Source: Lentisphaeria bacterium UBA7640 (GTDB lineage: Bacteria; Verrucomicrobiota; Lentisphaeria; Victivallales; Victivallaceae). From it: a stretch of DNA of 12,816 nucleotides. Below the pieces are notes generated by a model. That model made no database searches, was not told the DNA's origin, and worked only from the letters and a program-made list of their open reading frames with translations. The stretch is taken from assembly GCA_002483765.1 (NCBI GenBank), contig DLIO01000098.1, positions 1-12,816 on the forward strand. The letters run 5' to 3'. How positions within the stretch are numbered: the stretch's first letter is position 1; each line of letters opens with the position of its first letter. This document shows, piece after piece, positions 1 through 5,345 of this stretch. The translations under genes and the position numbers were made by a program.

Positions 1-150
1 TTACACAAAATGCAGAAGAGCCGCTTTATTCAATGAAGGTAGCAAAATCGATGCTAGAATCGCTATTATGGCAATCACGATCAGGAGTTCCACAAGGGTA
101 AATTTTTTGACTATCAATGACTTATGACTTTTTTTGGTTTCTTTTTTCAT
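1..150 (-). CDS. Very short prepilin-like protein (type II secretion/pseudopilin N-terminus), probably truncated or frameshifted
   Basis: The 49-residue product has a basic leader (residues 1-16, ending IVKK) followed by the class III signal motif FTLVELL, with Phe at +1 and Glu at +5 (E21). A hydrophobic helix then runs to about residue 39. This is the N-terminal methylation and membrane segment of type IV pilins and pseudopilins, which a prepilin peptidase cleaves before Phe17. The -1 residue is Lys rather than the usual Gly, a pattern I associate with PVC-phylum prepilin-like proteins. After LLPSLNKA the frame stops within six residues, at the first bases of the window. Family members are usually 150-250 residues with a globular head, so this is a remnant, a frameshifted gene continuing beyond the edge, or a micro-prepilin. 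ATG150 is chosen because GGAG lies 10 nt upstream. An in-frame TTG at 192 has no comparable site. Confidence 0.6.
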   Translation of the reverse strand: MKKETKKSHKSLIVKKFTLVELLIVIAIIAILASILLPSLNKAALLHFV

Positions 151-160
151 CTTTAAGGAT

Positions 161-164
161 CTCC
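161..164 (-). promoter_or_regulatory. Ribosome binding site that fixes the prepilin-like start at 150
   Basis: GGAG on the minus strand with a 10-nt spacer to ATG150. It lies inside the longer reading frame that begins at TTG192, so it favours the shorter 49-residue product. Confidence 0.6.
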
Positions 165-222
165 ATTTTTTTATTTTCAATAACAATTGCAACGGTTAGT
201 TTAGGGTTAAAACTTTAATCTT

Positions 223-242
223 TCTGAAAATGTTTTTTCAGA
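223..242 (-). other. Inverted repeat, 8-bp stem with 4-nt loop
   Basis: The arms are TCTGAAAA (223-230) and TTTTCAGA (235-242) and are perfectly complementary. The repeat would sit in the 5' untranslated region of the prepilin-like ORF on the minus strand. It begins one nucleotide after the stop of a seven-codon frame (TTG267 to TAG244) that has GGAGG (277-281) 9 nt before it. No U-run follows on the minus strand, so a simple terminator is not supported. Confidence 0.4.
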
Positions 243-299
243 CCTACAGGCGTGAACCATTTTTCAACTTATAATACCTCCATAGTTAATAGCCACGTT

Positions 300-425
300 T
301 TAGACTTTTTTGGCCATATCAAAAAAGTTATTGACTTTTGATATCGTTCTTTTCTCAATGTTGGGATATTCATGACCAAAAGCCACACAACGTTGCCGAA
401 AGAGCTTCGGCAAAACCAGAATCAT
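300..425 (-). CDS. Possible small hypothetical protein (41 residues), doubtful
   Basis: ATG425 to TAA300 would encode 41 residues, beginning MILVLPKLFRQRC and ending VNNFFDMAKKV. The residue mix looks protein-like and a weak GGA lies 9 nt upstream. I do not recognise a family. The frame overlaps a second small frame, 486-370 (38 residues, MTRRPAKQ...), on the same strand in a different register. The two together could be a frameshifted remnant of one small gene. Several inverted repeats run through the same bases, which argues for non-coding function. A 41-codon frame is not statistically unusual here. Confidence 0.2.
   Translation of the reverse strand: MILVLPKLFRQRCVAFGHEYPNIEKRTISKVNNFFDMAKKV
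304..344. other. Two mutually exclusive overlapping hairpins
   Basis: Arm A is ACTTTTTTG (304-312), arm B is ATATCAAAAAAGT (316-328) and arm C is ACTTTTGATAT (334-344). The last nine bases of B pair perfectly with A (9 bp, 7-nt loop). B also pairs with C over 11 bp with a 2-A bulge and the 5-nt loop TATTG. Because B is shared, only one hairpin can form at a time. This is attenuator- or switch-like geometry, but AT-rich DNA makes such pairings easier to find by chance. Confidence 0.4.
393..413. other. GC-containing inverted repeat, 8-bp stem
   Basis: TTGCCGAA (393-400) and TTCGGCAA (406-413) pair perfectly around the loop AGAGC. It is the most GC-rich hairpin in this intergenic region. On the minus strand the T-run lies before the stem rather than after it, so it lacks the layout of an intrinsic terminator for the upstream aminotransferase. 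A second perfect 6-bp inverted repeat, GAATCA/TGATTC, follows at 419-436. Confidence 0.4.
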
Positions 426-515
426 AATTTTGATTCCAGCCGAACAGTTTCTCTCTTGACGTTTGCTTTGCGGGTCTTCTTGTCATGGATTTTACTTCTA
501 TTTTATAATGTTTTA

Positions 516-540
516 ACTTTATAATATGTTATTATAAAGT
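516..540 (-). terminator. AT-only 11-bp hairpin just after the aminotransferase stop (possible weak terminator)
   Basis: ACTTTATAATA (516-526) and TATTATAAAGT (530-540) are perfect complements around a 3-nt loop. The repeat begins 9 nt after the aminotransferase stop on the minus strand, a position expected of a 3'-end structure. The stem is almost pure A/T and only TTAAAA follows it, so terminator strength would be low. A symmetric protein-binding site is an alternative. Confidence 0.35.
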
Positions 541-549
541 GTTTTATGT

Positions 550-1872
550 TTATTTACAATGTCTTTTGCGGACTTTTGTTGCGGCGTTTTTTATGCCAGA
601 GATCATGTCCTGAATGTTTTGTTCGGTCAGGCGTGGATGCATTGGCAGATTGGTTTCGCGTTTATAAAAGAATTCGCTGGCGACTGGGCATTGATTGGGA
701 TCGTAACCCATTCTTTGCAGTCCAGTGAAATGGAATGCCGGCTGATAATGCAGAATGGTCTGAACGCCCTCTTCTTCGTAGAGTACGCGCATGAATTCAT
801 CACGGCTACCGCCCAACTCTTTTTCATTAACGCAAATCGTATACAGATGGAAAGCGTGTTTGTAACCCTCTGGTTCGTAAACCGTTTCAATCCCTTTGAC
901 ATCCTGAAGTCCGGCCGTGATGGCGTGACCGATTTGGCGACGCTTGTCTATTAACATCGCTAATTTATCAAGCTGGCAACAACCTACAGCGGCTTGTATT
1001 TCATTCATACGATAATTGCTGCCCCAATGGCCGTTCCATGGGATTACGTCAAAATGTGCTGGCAACCAGTATTCGAGTTCCGATGTTTTACGGCAGGTGA
1101 TGCTGTTGCCGAATTTCCATTCAGTCTGGGTTTGATCCCATGGTTGAGTGTTATTCATGCAACGCAGGTTTTGAATCCCTTTTGCATATTCGTCGTTATT
1201 AGTGGTAATCATGCCGCCTTCGCCGCAGGTGGTGATGTTTTTCAGCGAATGAAATGAAAACGCGCTGATGTCGCCAATCGAACCAGCCATGCGTCCTTTG
1301 TAAGATGCGCCAGTAGCATGCGCGGCATCTTCCAAGACTTTCAAGCCGTGTTTTTCCGCTAATTCCATAATAGGATCCATATCGACCATCAAACCGGCGT
1401 AATGAACCACATAAATCGCTTTAGTTTTCGCAGTGATTTTGCGTGCGACGTCGGTAGGATCAAGGTTAAAAGTACGTGGATCGATATCGGCGAAAACCGG
1501 GATTCCTCCCTCTTTTAAGATCACCAAAATGGTTGCCACAAAGGTATTCGGGGTAACGATAACTTCATCACCAGGCTTAATGTCAAATATTTGAGTTGCA
1601 ACATGCATTCCAGTGGTGCAGTTTGAACATGCCAGCGCATGTTTGACTTGATGGATTTTTGCGAATTTGTCCTGGAACTCCTGAGTTTTTGGGCCCATAG
1701 TTAGCGAATCCTGTTTCATCGCGGCTACTGCTGCGCTGAACTCCGCTTCATCATAAATACTACCCATAAAAGAATAAGGAACCTTCAGCTTCACGCCATC
1801 CTCTGTCGCATAGGAACTGGTGATGCCGCCTTCGGTTTTTCCGCCGGTGAAATGTTTTTTGTCGATAGTCAT
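550..1872 (-). CDS. DegT/DnrJ/EryC1/StrS-family PLP-dependent aminotransferase
   Basis: A 440-residue fold-type I PLP enzyme. The family transfers an amino group, typically from glutamate, to keto-sugars or related carbonyls. Visible landmarks are the cofactor-contacting CSNCTTGMH stretch (82-90), PGDEVIVTPNTFVAT (100-114), EDAAHATGASYKGR (181-194) with D182 expected to bind the pyridine nitrogen, and SFHSLKNITTCGEGG (206-220) with K211 as the Schiff-base lysine. The canonical KxxTTGEGG loop is one residue longer here (Cys216). The family usually runs 370-400 residues. The extra length is an N-terminal extension of about 50 residues and a Trp-rich insertion around 242-285. ATG1872 has GGAG 8 nt upstream. 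It lies 13 nt after the creatininase-family gene, so the two are probably co-transcribed. Family is secure. The substrate is unknown, and no nucleotide-sugar genes are nearby. Confidence 0.93.
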   Translation of the reverse strand: MTIDKKHFTGGKTEGGITSSYATEDGVKLKVPYSFMGSIYDEAEFSAAVAAMKQDSLTMGPKTQEFQDKFAKIHQVKHALACSNCTTGMHVATQIFDIKPGDEVIVTPNTFVATILVILKEGGIPVFADIDPRTFNLDPTDVARKITAKTKAIYVVHYAGLMVDMDPIMELAEKHGLKVLEDAAHATGASYKGRMAGSIGDISAFSFHSLKNITTCGEGGMITTNNDEYAKGIQNLRCMNNTQPWDQTQTEWKFGNSITCRKTSELEYWLPAHFDVIPWNGHWGSNYRMNEIQAAVGCCQLDKLAMLIDKRRQIGHAITAGLQDVKGIETVYEPEGYKHAFHLYTICVNEKELGGSRDEFMRVLYEEEGVQTILHYQPAFHFTGLQRMGYDPNQCPVASEFFYKRETNLPMHPRLTEQNIQDMISGIKNAATKVRKRHCK

Positions 1873-1885
1873 GATCTGTTCTCCT

Positions 1886-2737
1886 TTAGATTGAACGAAT
1901 TTTTAGTTTTTGTTGATCTTCGTGAATAATACGTTTGCCAGTGCGCCGAGCTTCTTCGGCATCAGCAATAGCTTTTCGGAGCGCCGGAACGGCATTCTCT
2001 AGGAATTCCGCTTCGATTTTTTTACCTGTTTCTACGCTGGCGCGTTCGGGGTAACCCATTACGCCAATTTTAACGTCGGGACGCTGCGAAGTCTGGACGA
2101 TTTCTTGTTTAAGTTCCGTAAAACTCTCGCGCAATTGATAACTGTCGGGATCGTCGCGCAACCGTTCTGCAACTTCAGGAACGTCCATGACGATGTTTTT
2201 ACGCACCACTTCAGGACACCAATGAAGGAGCAATGAAGTTTCAGCTTCTGCCGCATGATAATCGTGTTCAGTGAACAATCGTGTCCAAGTTGGCGAAAAA
2301 TCCCAGATTTGGGTCAATAAAATCAAAGTATCGCGCAATGCTGGATTCAGCCATTTAAGAATGCGCAACGATTCTTTTAGGTGCAATAAACTTTCGCTGC
2401 CGCCGTGGCCCGGTAAAATGATAAAGTTGCGAAAACCTTGGAGCGTCAGTGATTCAATAATTTCGCCGACCATATTTGAAAATGTATTGGGCTTGACGTT
2501 GATAGTTCCGGGTAGCATTCCACCAGAAAATGTATAATTAAGTACTGGTGCCCATATACAGCCGAGCGCTTCTGACAGCTTGTCCGCGCAAAATTCAGCA
2601 TTGCGAATATCTACATCTAGTGGCAGGTGATGACCGTGTTGCTCGCATAATGCATATGGAATGATAATGGTCTGATTATCTTGCAGATAACACTTCAATT
2701 CTTTTAACGTTAAATCACGCATTCGATAACTGTTCAT
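1886..2737 (-). CDS. Creatininase-family amidohydrolase (metal-dependent)
   Basis: A 283-residue protein of the creatininase/MftE/ArfB fold, whose members cleave amide or cyclic amide bonds using two metal ions. The signature IIIPYALCEQHGHHLPLDVD (25-43) supplies E32, H34 and D43, with the same 11-residue Glu-to-Asp spacing as creatininase. LPGHGGSE (108-115) supplies H111, with Ser where the family often has Asn. HAAEAETS (161-168) supplies the later conserved Glu (E166). Length fits the family's usual 240-290. ATG2737 is chosen because GAGG lies 6 nt upstream. A GTG at 2767 is in frame, but its leader contains that ribosome site and follows the promoter closely. It is the first gene of a pair with the DegT-family aminotransferase. 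True creatinine use is not implied; the substrate is unknown. Confidence 0.9.
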   Translation of the reverse strand: MNSYRMRDLTLKELKCYLQDNQTIIIPYALCEQHGHHLPLDVDIRNAEFCADKLSEALGCIWAPVLNYTFSGGMLPGTINVKPNTFSNMVGEIIESLTLQGFRNFIILPGHGGSESLLHLKESLRILKWLNPALRDTLILLTQIWDFSPTWTRLFTEHDYHAAEAETSLLLHWCPEVVRKNIVMDVPEVAERLRDDPDSYQLRESFTELKQEIVQTSQRPDVKIGVMGYPERASVETGKKIEAEFLENAVPALRKAIADAEEARRTGKRIIHEDQQKLKIRSI

Positions 2738-2768
2738 AATAAACCTCAAATTATTTGGTGTCAACACT

Positions 2769-2796
2769 ATTATATCGTGAATTTTTTCTTTTGCAA
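2769..2796 (-). promoter_or_regulatory. Sigma-70-type promoter for the creatininase-aminotransferase pair
   Basis: On the minus strand, a perfect -10 TATAAT (2769-2774) is preceded by a 16-bp spacer and a -35 TTGCAA (2791-2796, four of six matching TTGACA). Transcription would start near 2762, giving a leader of about 25 nt that ends in the GAGG ribosome site of ATG2737. This is the best promoter match in the window. Confidence 0.65.
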
Positions 2797-2903
2797 CTAC
2801 TTTTCGTTTAAAAAAGAAAAGATTAGCAGTTTTATTCGCAATTTATAATACATAAGCGAATCACAAAGTGTAAATATATGAATTCTGAGCTCATTTTGCA
2901 AAT

Positions 2904-2916
2904 TGTGAGACTCACA
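2904..2916. promoter_or_regulatory. 13-bp perfect palindrome TGTGAGACTCACA (possible operator)
   Basis: TGTGAG and CTCACA flank a central A. Its last three bases overlap the first unit of the ACACGAAG repeat. It lies about 110 bp upstream of the -35 element of the creatininase-family gene. The half-sites resemble TGTGA/TCACA but are too close together for a CRP-type site. No regulator can be named. Confidence 0.3.
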
Positions 2917-3019
2917 CGAAGACACGAAGACACGAAGTGGGAAAAGTGGGAAAAGTGGGAAAATTGAGAATTGAGAATTGAGAATTGAGAATTGGGAACG
3001 GAGAATTGAGAACGGAGAA
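2914..3019. repeat. Compound tandem repeat: three abutting arrays of period 8, 9 and 7
   Basis: ACACGAAG is repeated three times perfectly (2914-2937). GTGGGAAAA is repeated three times perfectly (2937-2963). A heptamer array follows (2964-3019): TTGAGAA four times, then TTGGGAA, CGGAGAA, TTGAGAA, CGGAGAA. The arrays touch without spacer and almost every base on the plus strand is a purine apart from the short TT or AC steps. Repeats of the ACACGAAG and TTGAGAA kinds are seen in spacers of many environmental bacteria. They point to slippage-prone DNA or a repeat family rather than a gene. There are no unique spacers between units, so it is not CRISPR. Confidence 0.9.
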
Positions 3020-3100
3020 GGTTTTCAGAATTTTTTTTCTTCATTATTAATTTTTATCAGTGGTGAAAAAACTCCTTTACCCTTTCTTTACTATCGGTGG

Positions 3101-3937
3101 TTAGAATTCCCCTTTTTGGGCGTGGCAATATTGGCGAAAACGACAGGTTGGGCAATGTTGTTGGTTTTCATTATAAACAATGGGATCTAGTTCGAAGGCT
3201 AGTTTTTTAATTTTATCGAGGGTCAATGAGATTTCCAGTTCTTTGGCGGGAAAATCGCGAAACTCGCCAGTTTTGTAATTATATCCGATAAAATAAATTT
3301 GCGACGGCGCTAGCTGGAACTTCTGCATTGCGAGAACGCATTGCAAGGTTGCGGCAAAAGGTTCCGAAGCCAGATTCAACTGGTTCATGAAGATCAGTTG
3401 ATTGCGTTCGCGCCACGCCATTACTGGATTCGTCCAAGTGGTGATGGCGTCGACTTCAATTTTAATGGGGTATTCAAGTAGGCAACGATCCAATTCTTGC
3501 ACTTGCGCCAAAATTTCCGGTAGCGGGCTTGCGTTCAAGACATCAATGCGGCGCTTTAGTTCTTTGCCTGCATTCTTTAAAAATTCTTTCGCGGTAATTT
3601 CACCGTAATAAATTTCTTCAATATTAAGACAACCGGGATCGCGTTCCCAGTCGTGATGCAGAATTTGAGTACGACCAATACTAAATAATTGTTTGACGGT
3701 TTTAGCGAAGATTTTTTCTGAGAATGGCAGTTCCGAACGGAACGCTGTGGTGAAAATTGTATCTAACCATAACGAACCTGGAGTCAATTTCTTCAAACGA
3801 TAAAGTAGGCGTTTTTGTTCATCAGCGAACTCTTCTCGACCGTCGCCAGCGTCATGGTAATAGAGAAAATAGGCACGGGGACAAAAACGAAACAGCCGGT
3901 CACGCGTCCAAGACCATGACAGGCTGTTATCAATCAT
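3101..3937 (-). CDS. PD-(D/E)XK/Cas4-like protein with intact Fe-S cysteines but apparently lost catalytic residues
   Basis: A 278-residue protein. The N-terminus SWSWTRDRLFRFCPRAYFLYY (7-27) is the opening motif of RecB/AddB/Cas4-type PD-(D/E)XK nucleases. C19 together with C262, C265 and C271 (HCPTCRFRQYC, 261-271) reproduces the C...C-x2-C-x5-C pattern that holds a 4Fe-4S cluster in Cas4 and AddB. The active site looks degenerate. The usual His after the LKKLT stretch (46-52) is absent. D163 in EVDAI is kept. The expected (D/E)-x-K strand reads LIFMNQLN (181-188), with Asn and Leu at the catalytic places. Q199 may be the QxxxY-motif Gln. The start overlaps the purT stop by 1 nt (TAATG), so translation is probably coupled. 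No helicase or cas gene is nearby. Likely a non-catalytic paralogue with an unknown role, possibly nucleic-acid binding. Confidence 0.7.
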   Translation of the reverse strand: MIDNSLSWSWTRDRLFRFCPRAYFLYYHDAGDGREEFADEQKRLLYRLKKLTPGSLWLDTIFTTAFRSELPFSEKIFAKTVKQLFSIGRTQILHHDWERDPGCLNIEEIYYGEITAKEFLKNAGKELKRRIDVLNASPLPEILAQVQELDRCLLEYPIKIEVDAITTWTNPVMAWRERNQLIFMNQLNLASEPFAATLQCVLAMQKFQLAPSQIYFIGYNYKTGEFRDFPAKELEISLTLDKIKKLAFELDPIVYNENQQHCPTCRFRQYCHAQKGEF

Positions 3938-5118
3938 TAGAGTTGAACATCCAATTTATCGTAAGCACGGCGGACTTTACCCAAAGCATCCTCAACATCG
4001 TTGCCACGCGCGAGCAATACTGCCATGCGGCGATGTCCTTTGACTTCGCGTTTGCCAAAAATCCGCAACGCAGTTCCAGGTTCCGCTAAAACTTGTTCCA
4101 GATTCCCGAAGGTTGCTTTATCTGATTCCCCTTCGACTACGACCGCTTTTGACGCTGAAGGGCCCCAAAATTTAATTTCTGGAATGGGTAAACCGAGAAT
4201 GGCGCGAGCGTGAAGCGCAAATTCTGATAACTCTTGCGAGATCATCGTCACCATACCGGTATCATGAGGACGTGGCGAAACTTCACTAAAAATAACCTCA
4301 TCGCCACAAACAAATAATTCAACGCCAAATATACCATAACCGCCGAGCGCGGTGGTGATTTTTTCGGCAATCTCTTCAGCTTTGGCTAAAGCGATTTTTG
4401 ACATTGCTTGTGGTTGCCAAGATTCACGGTAATCGCCATCGATTTGAATATGACCGATCGGTTCTAGAAACGAAGTGCCGCCAGCATGGCGAACGGTCAA
4501 TAATGTTATTTCGTAGTCAAATTGGACGAAACCTTCAACAATAACTTTACCGGCTCCAGCGCGACCGCCTTCTTGAGATTTTCGCCAAGAGTTGTCGATA
4601 TCCTCCACGCTTTTAATAATACTTTGGCCGTGACCGGATGAACTCATAATCGGCTTAATTACACATGGAATACCAACCTCTTTTACCGCCGCTTGAAATT
4701 CTTCGCGATTGGATGCAAAACGGTATGGCGAAGTTTTGATGCTAAGATCTTCGGCCGCCAAACATCGAATACCTTCGCGATTCATCGTCAAAAAAGCGGC
4801 ATTTGCAGTTGGAATAACCTTAAAACCCTCTTGTTCGAGCTCCAGTAGAGTTTCTGTCGCAATGGCTTCAACTTCGGGAACAATGTAATCAGGCCGTTCT
4901 TTCTCGACAATTTCCCTTAGTGCCGCGCCATCGAGCATCGAAATTGTGTATGAACGGTGCGCGACCTGTTGTCCAGGTGCATCGGCATAACGATCAACCG
5001 CGATAGTTTCCACGCCAAAGCGTTGTAACTCCATTATTACCTCTTTGCCAAGTTCGCCTGCTCCAAGCATCATAACTTTGGTTGCCGACGCTGATAAAGG
5101 TGTTCCAATCTTAACCAT
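3937..5118 (-). CDS. purT: Formate-dependent phosphoribosylglycinamide formyltransferase (GAR transformylase 2)
   Basis: This cytosolic ATP-grasp enzyme makes formyl-GAR from GAR, formate and ATP, the third step of purine synthesis, without using formyl-tetrahydrofolate. The length of 393 matches E. coli PurT (392) and motifs fall at nearly identical positions. GAGELGKE (19-26) and E82 bind GAR. R114, K155, SSSGHGQS (159-166) and E195 form the ATP site. E267 and E279 are the metal ligands, followed by SPRPHDTG (281-288). GKREVKGHRRM (355-365) is the C-terminal phosphate-binding segment. ATG5118 has AAGGA 7 nt upstream. The gene follows the inverted repeat at 5211-5243 and has a -10-like TATAAT at 5166-5171, so it probably starts a transcription unit with the nuclease-like gene. 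No other purine gene is in the window. Confidence 0.97.
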   Translation of the reverse strand: MVKIGTPLSASATKVMMLGAGELGKEVIMELQRFGVETIAVDRYADAPGQQVAHRSYTISMLDGAALREIVEKERPDYIVPEVEAIATETLLELEQEGFKVIPTANAAFLTMNREGIRCLAAEDLSIKTSPYRFASNREEFQAAVKEVGIPCVIKPIMSSSGHGQSIIKSVEDIDNSWRKSQEGGRAGAGKVIVEGFVQFDYEITLLTVRHAGGTSFLEPIGHIQIDGDYRESWQPQAMSKIALAKAEEIAEKITTALGGYGIFGVELFVCGDEVIFSEVSPRPHDTGMVTMISQELSEFALHARAILGLPIPEIKFWGPSASKAVVVEGESDKATFGNLEQVLAEPGTALRIFGKREVKGHRRMAVLLARGNDVEDALGKVRRAYDKLDVQL

Positions 5119-5165
5119 AATTTTTCCTTTGAAGTTTTTTCAGAAATAAGTTAAACAGTTCCATA

Positions 5166-5171
5166 ATTATA
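5166..5171 (-). promoter_or_regulatory. Possible -10 element upstream of purT
   Basis: A perfect TATAAT on the minus strand, about 47 bp before ATG5118. A TTGATA lies only 13 bp further upstream, too close for a standard -35, and at 17 bp there is no good match. The promoter is therefore tentative. Confidence 0.3.
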
Positions 5172-5210
5172 ATCGTAAAAAAAGTATCAAGACGTTATAA
5201 CTATTATTTA

Positions 5211-5243
5211 TAATTCACGCGCGCATTATGCGCGCGCGAATTA
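5211..5243 (-). terminator. Strong 16-bp inverted repeat between sppA and purT (terminator-like, no U-tract)
   Basis: The arms are TAATTCACGCGCGCAT (5211-5226) and ATGCGCGCGCGAATTA (5228-5243) around a single central T. The only non-Watson-Crick position is an A/C mismatch on the plus strand, which becomes a G-U pair in minus-strand RNA. The helix is thus continuous in the transcript reading from sppA towards purT. It begins about 100 nt after the sppA stop, and a smaller hairpin (5253-5269) comes before it. The following bases are AT-rich but have no run of U, so it may be an RNA 3'-end stabiliser, a weak terminator or a protein-binding site. Confidence 0.5.
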
Positions 5244-5252
5244 AGGACTCAA

Positions 5253-5269
5253 TTTAGACGATTTCTAAA
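5253..5269 (-). other. Small inverted repeat downstream of sppA
   Basis: TTTAGA (5253-5258) and TCTAAA (5264-5269) pair perfectly around 5 nt. It lies 9 nt before the larger inverted repeat on the minus strand. On its own it is weak. Confidence 0.25.
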
Positions 5270-5345
5270 ACCTCTTATATTTGATTTTGACAATTATTTT
5301 ATATCTCAACATTTAGATAAAATCACTTCATTGATGACTACTGAT

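Larger units (their letters stand above)
193..549. other. Hairpin-dense intergenic stretch without a confident gene
   Basis: This lies between the aminotransferase stop and the prepilin-like ORF. It is AT-rich and holds at least five perfect or near-perfect inverted repeats (223-242, 304-328 overlapping 316-344, 393-413, 419-436, 516-540). I see no clear sigma-70 promoter. Two small overlapping minus-strand frames (486-370 and 425-300) are open but are not recognised as any family. It could be an untranslated regulatory region for the prepilin-like gene, a decayed gene, or plain AT-rich spacer. Confidence 0.5.
2738..3100. other. 363-nt spacer with promoter, hairpin, palindrome and tandem repeats, no gene
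   Basis: Reading leftwards from the nuclease-like stop at 3101, there is about 80 nt of unremarkable AT-rich sequence. Then come the tandem arrays (3019-2914), a 13-bp palindrome (2916-2904), and an imperfect hairpin with ATTCGC/GCGAAT arms (2834-2861). Last is the promoter of the creatininase-family gene. Short open frames on both strands here are simply translations of the tandem repeats. Confidence 0.7.

Noticed and set aside
546..1257. Plus-strand open frames of 60-131 codons opposite the aminotransferase
   Set aside because: They lie antisense to a well-supported PLP enzyme, have no family resemblance and no ribosome sites.
2738..2767. GTG2767 as start of the creatininase-family protein
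   Set aside because: The extra ten codons contain the ribosome site of ATG2737 and begin almost at the predicted transcription start.
2904..2916. CRP-type operator
   Set aside because: The TGTGA and TCACA half-sites are separated by 3 bp, not the 6 bp needed.
2914..3019. CRISPR array
   Set aside because: Units are 7-9 bp and directly adjacent, with no spacers. The Cas4-like gene next door has no other cas genes near it and appears catalytically inactive.
2832..3190. Small open frames on both strands across the repeat region, with repetitive peptides of the NSQFS type
   Set aside because: They are translations of the TTGAGAA and ACACGAAG arrays, lack ribosome sites, and match a familiar kind of spurious prediction.
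3185..3205. tRNA-like TTCGAA segment
   Set aside because: It lies inside the nuclease-like coding sequence and no cloverleaf arms surround it.
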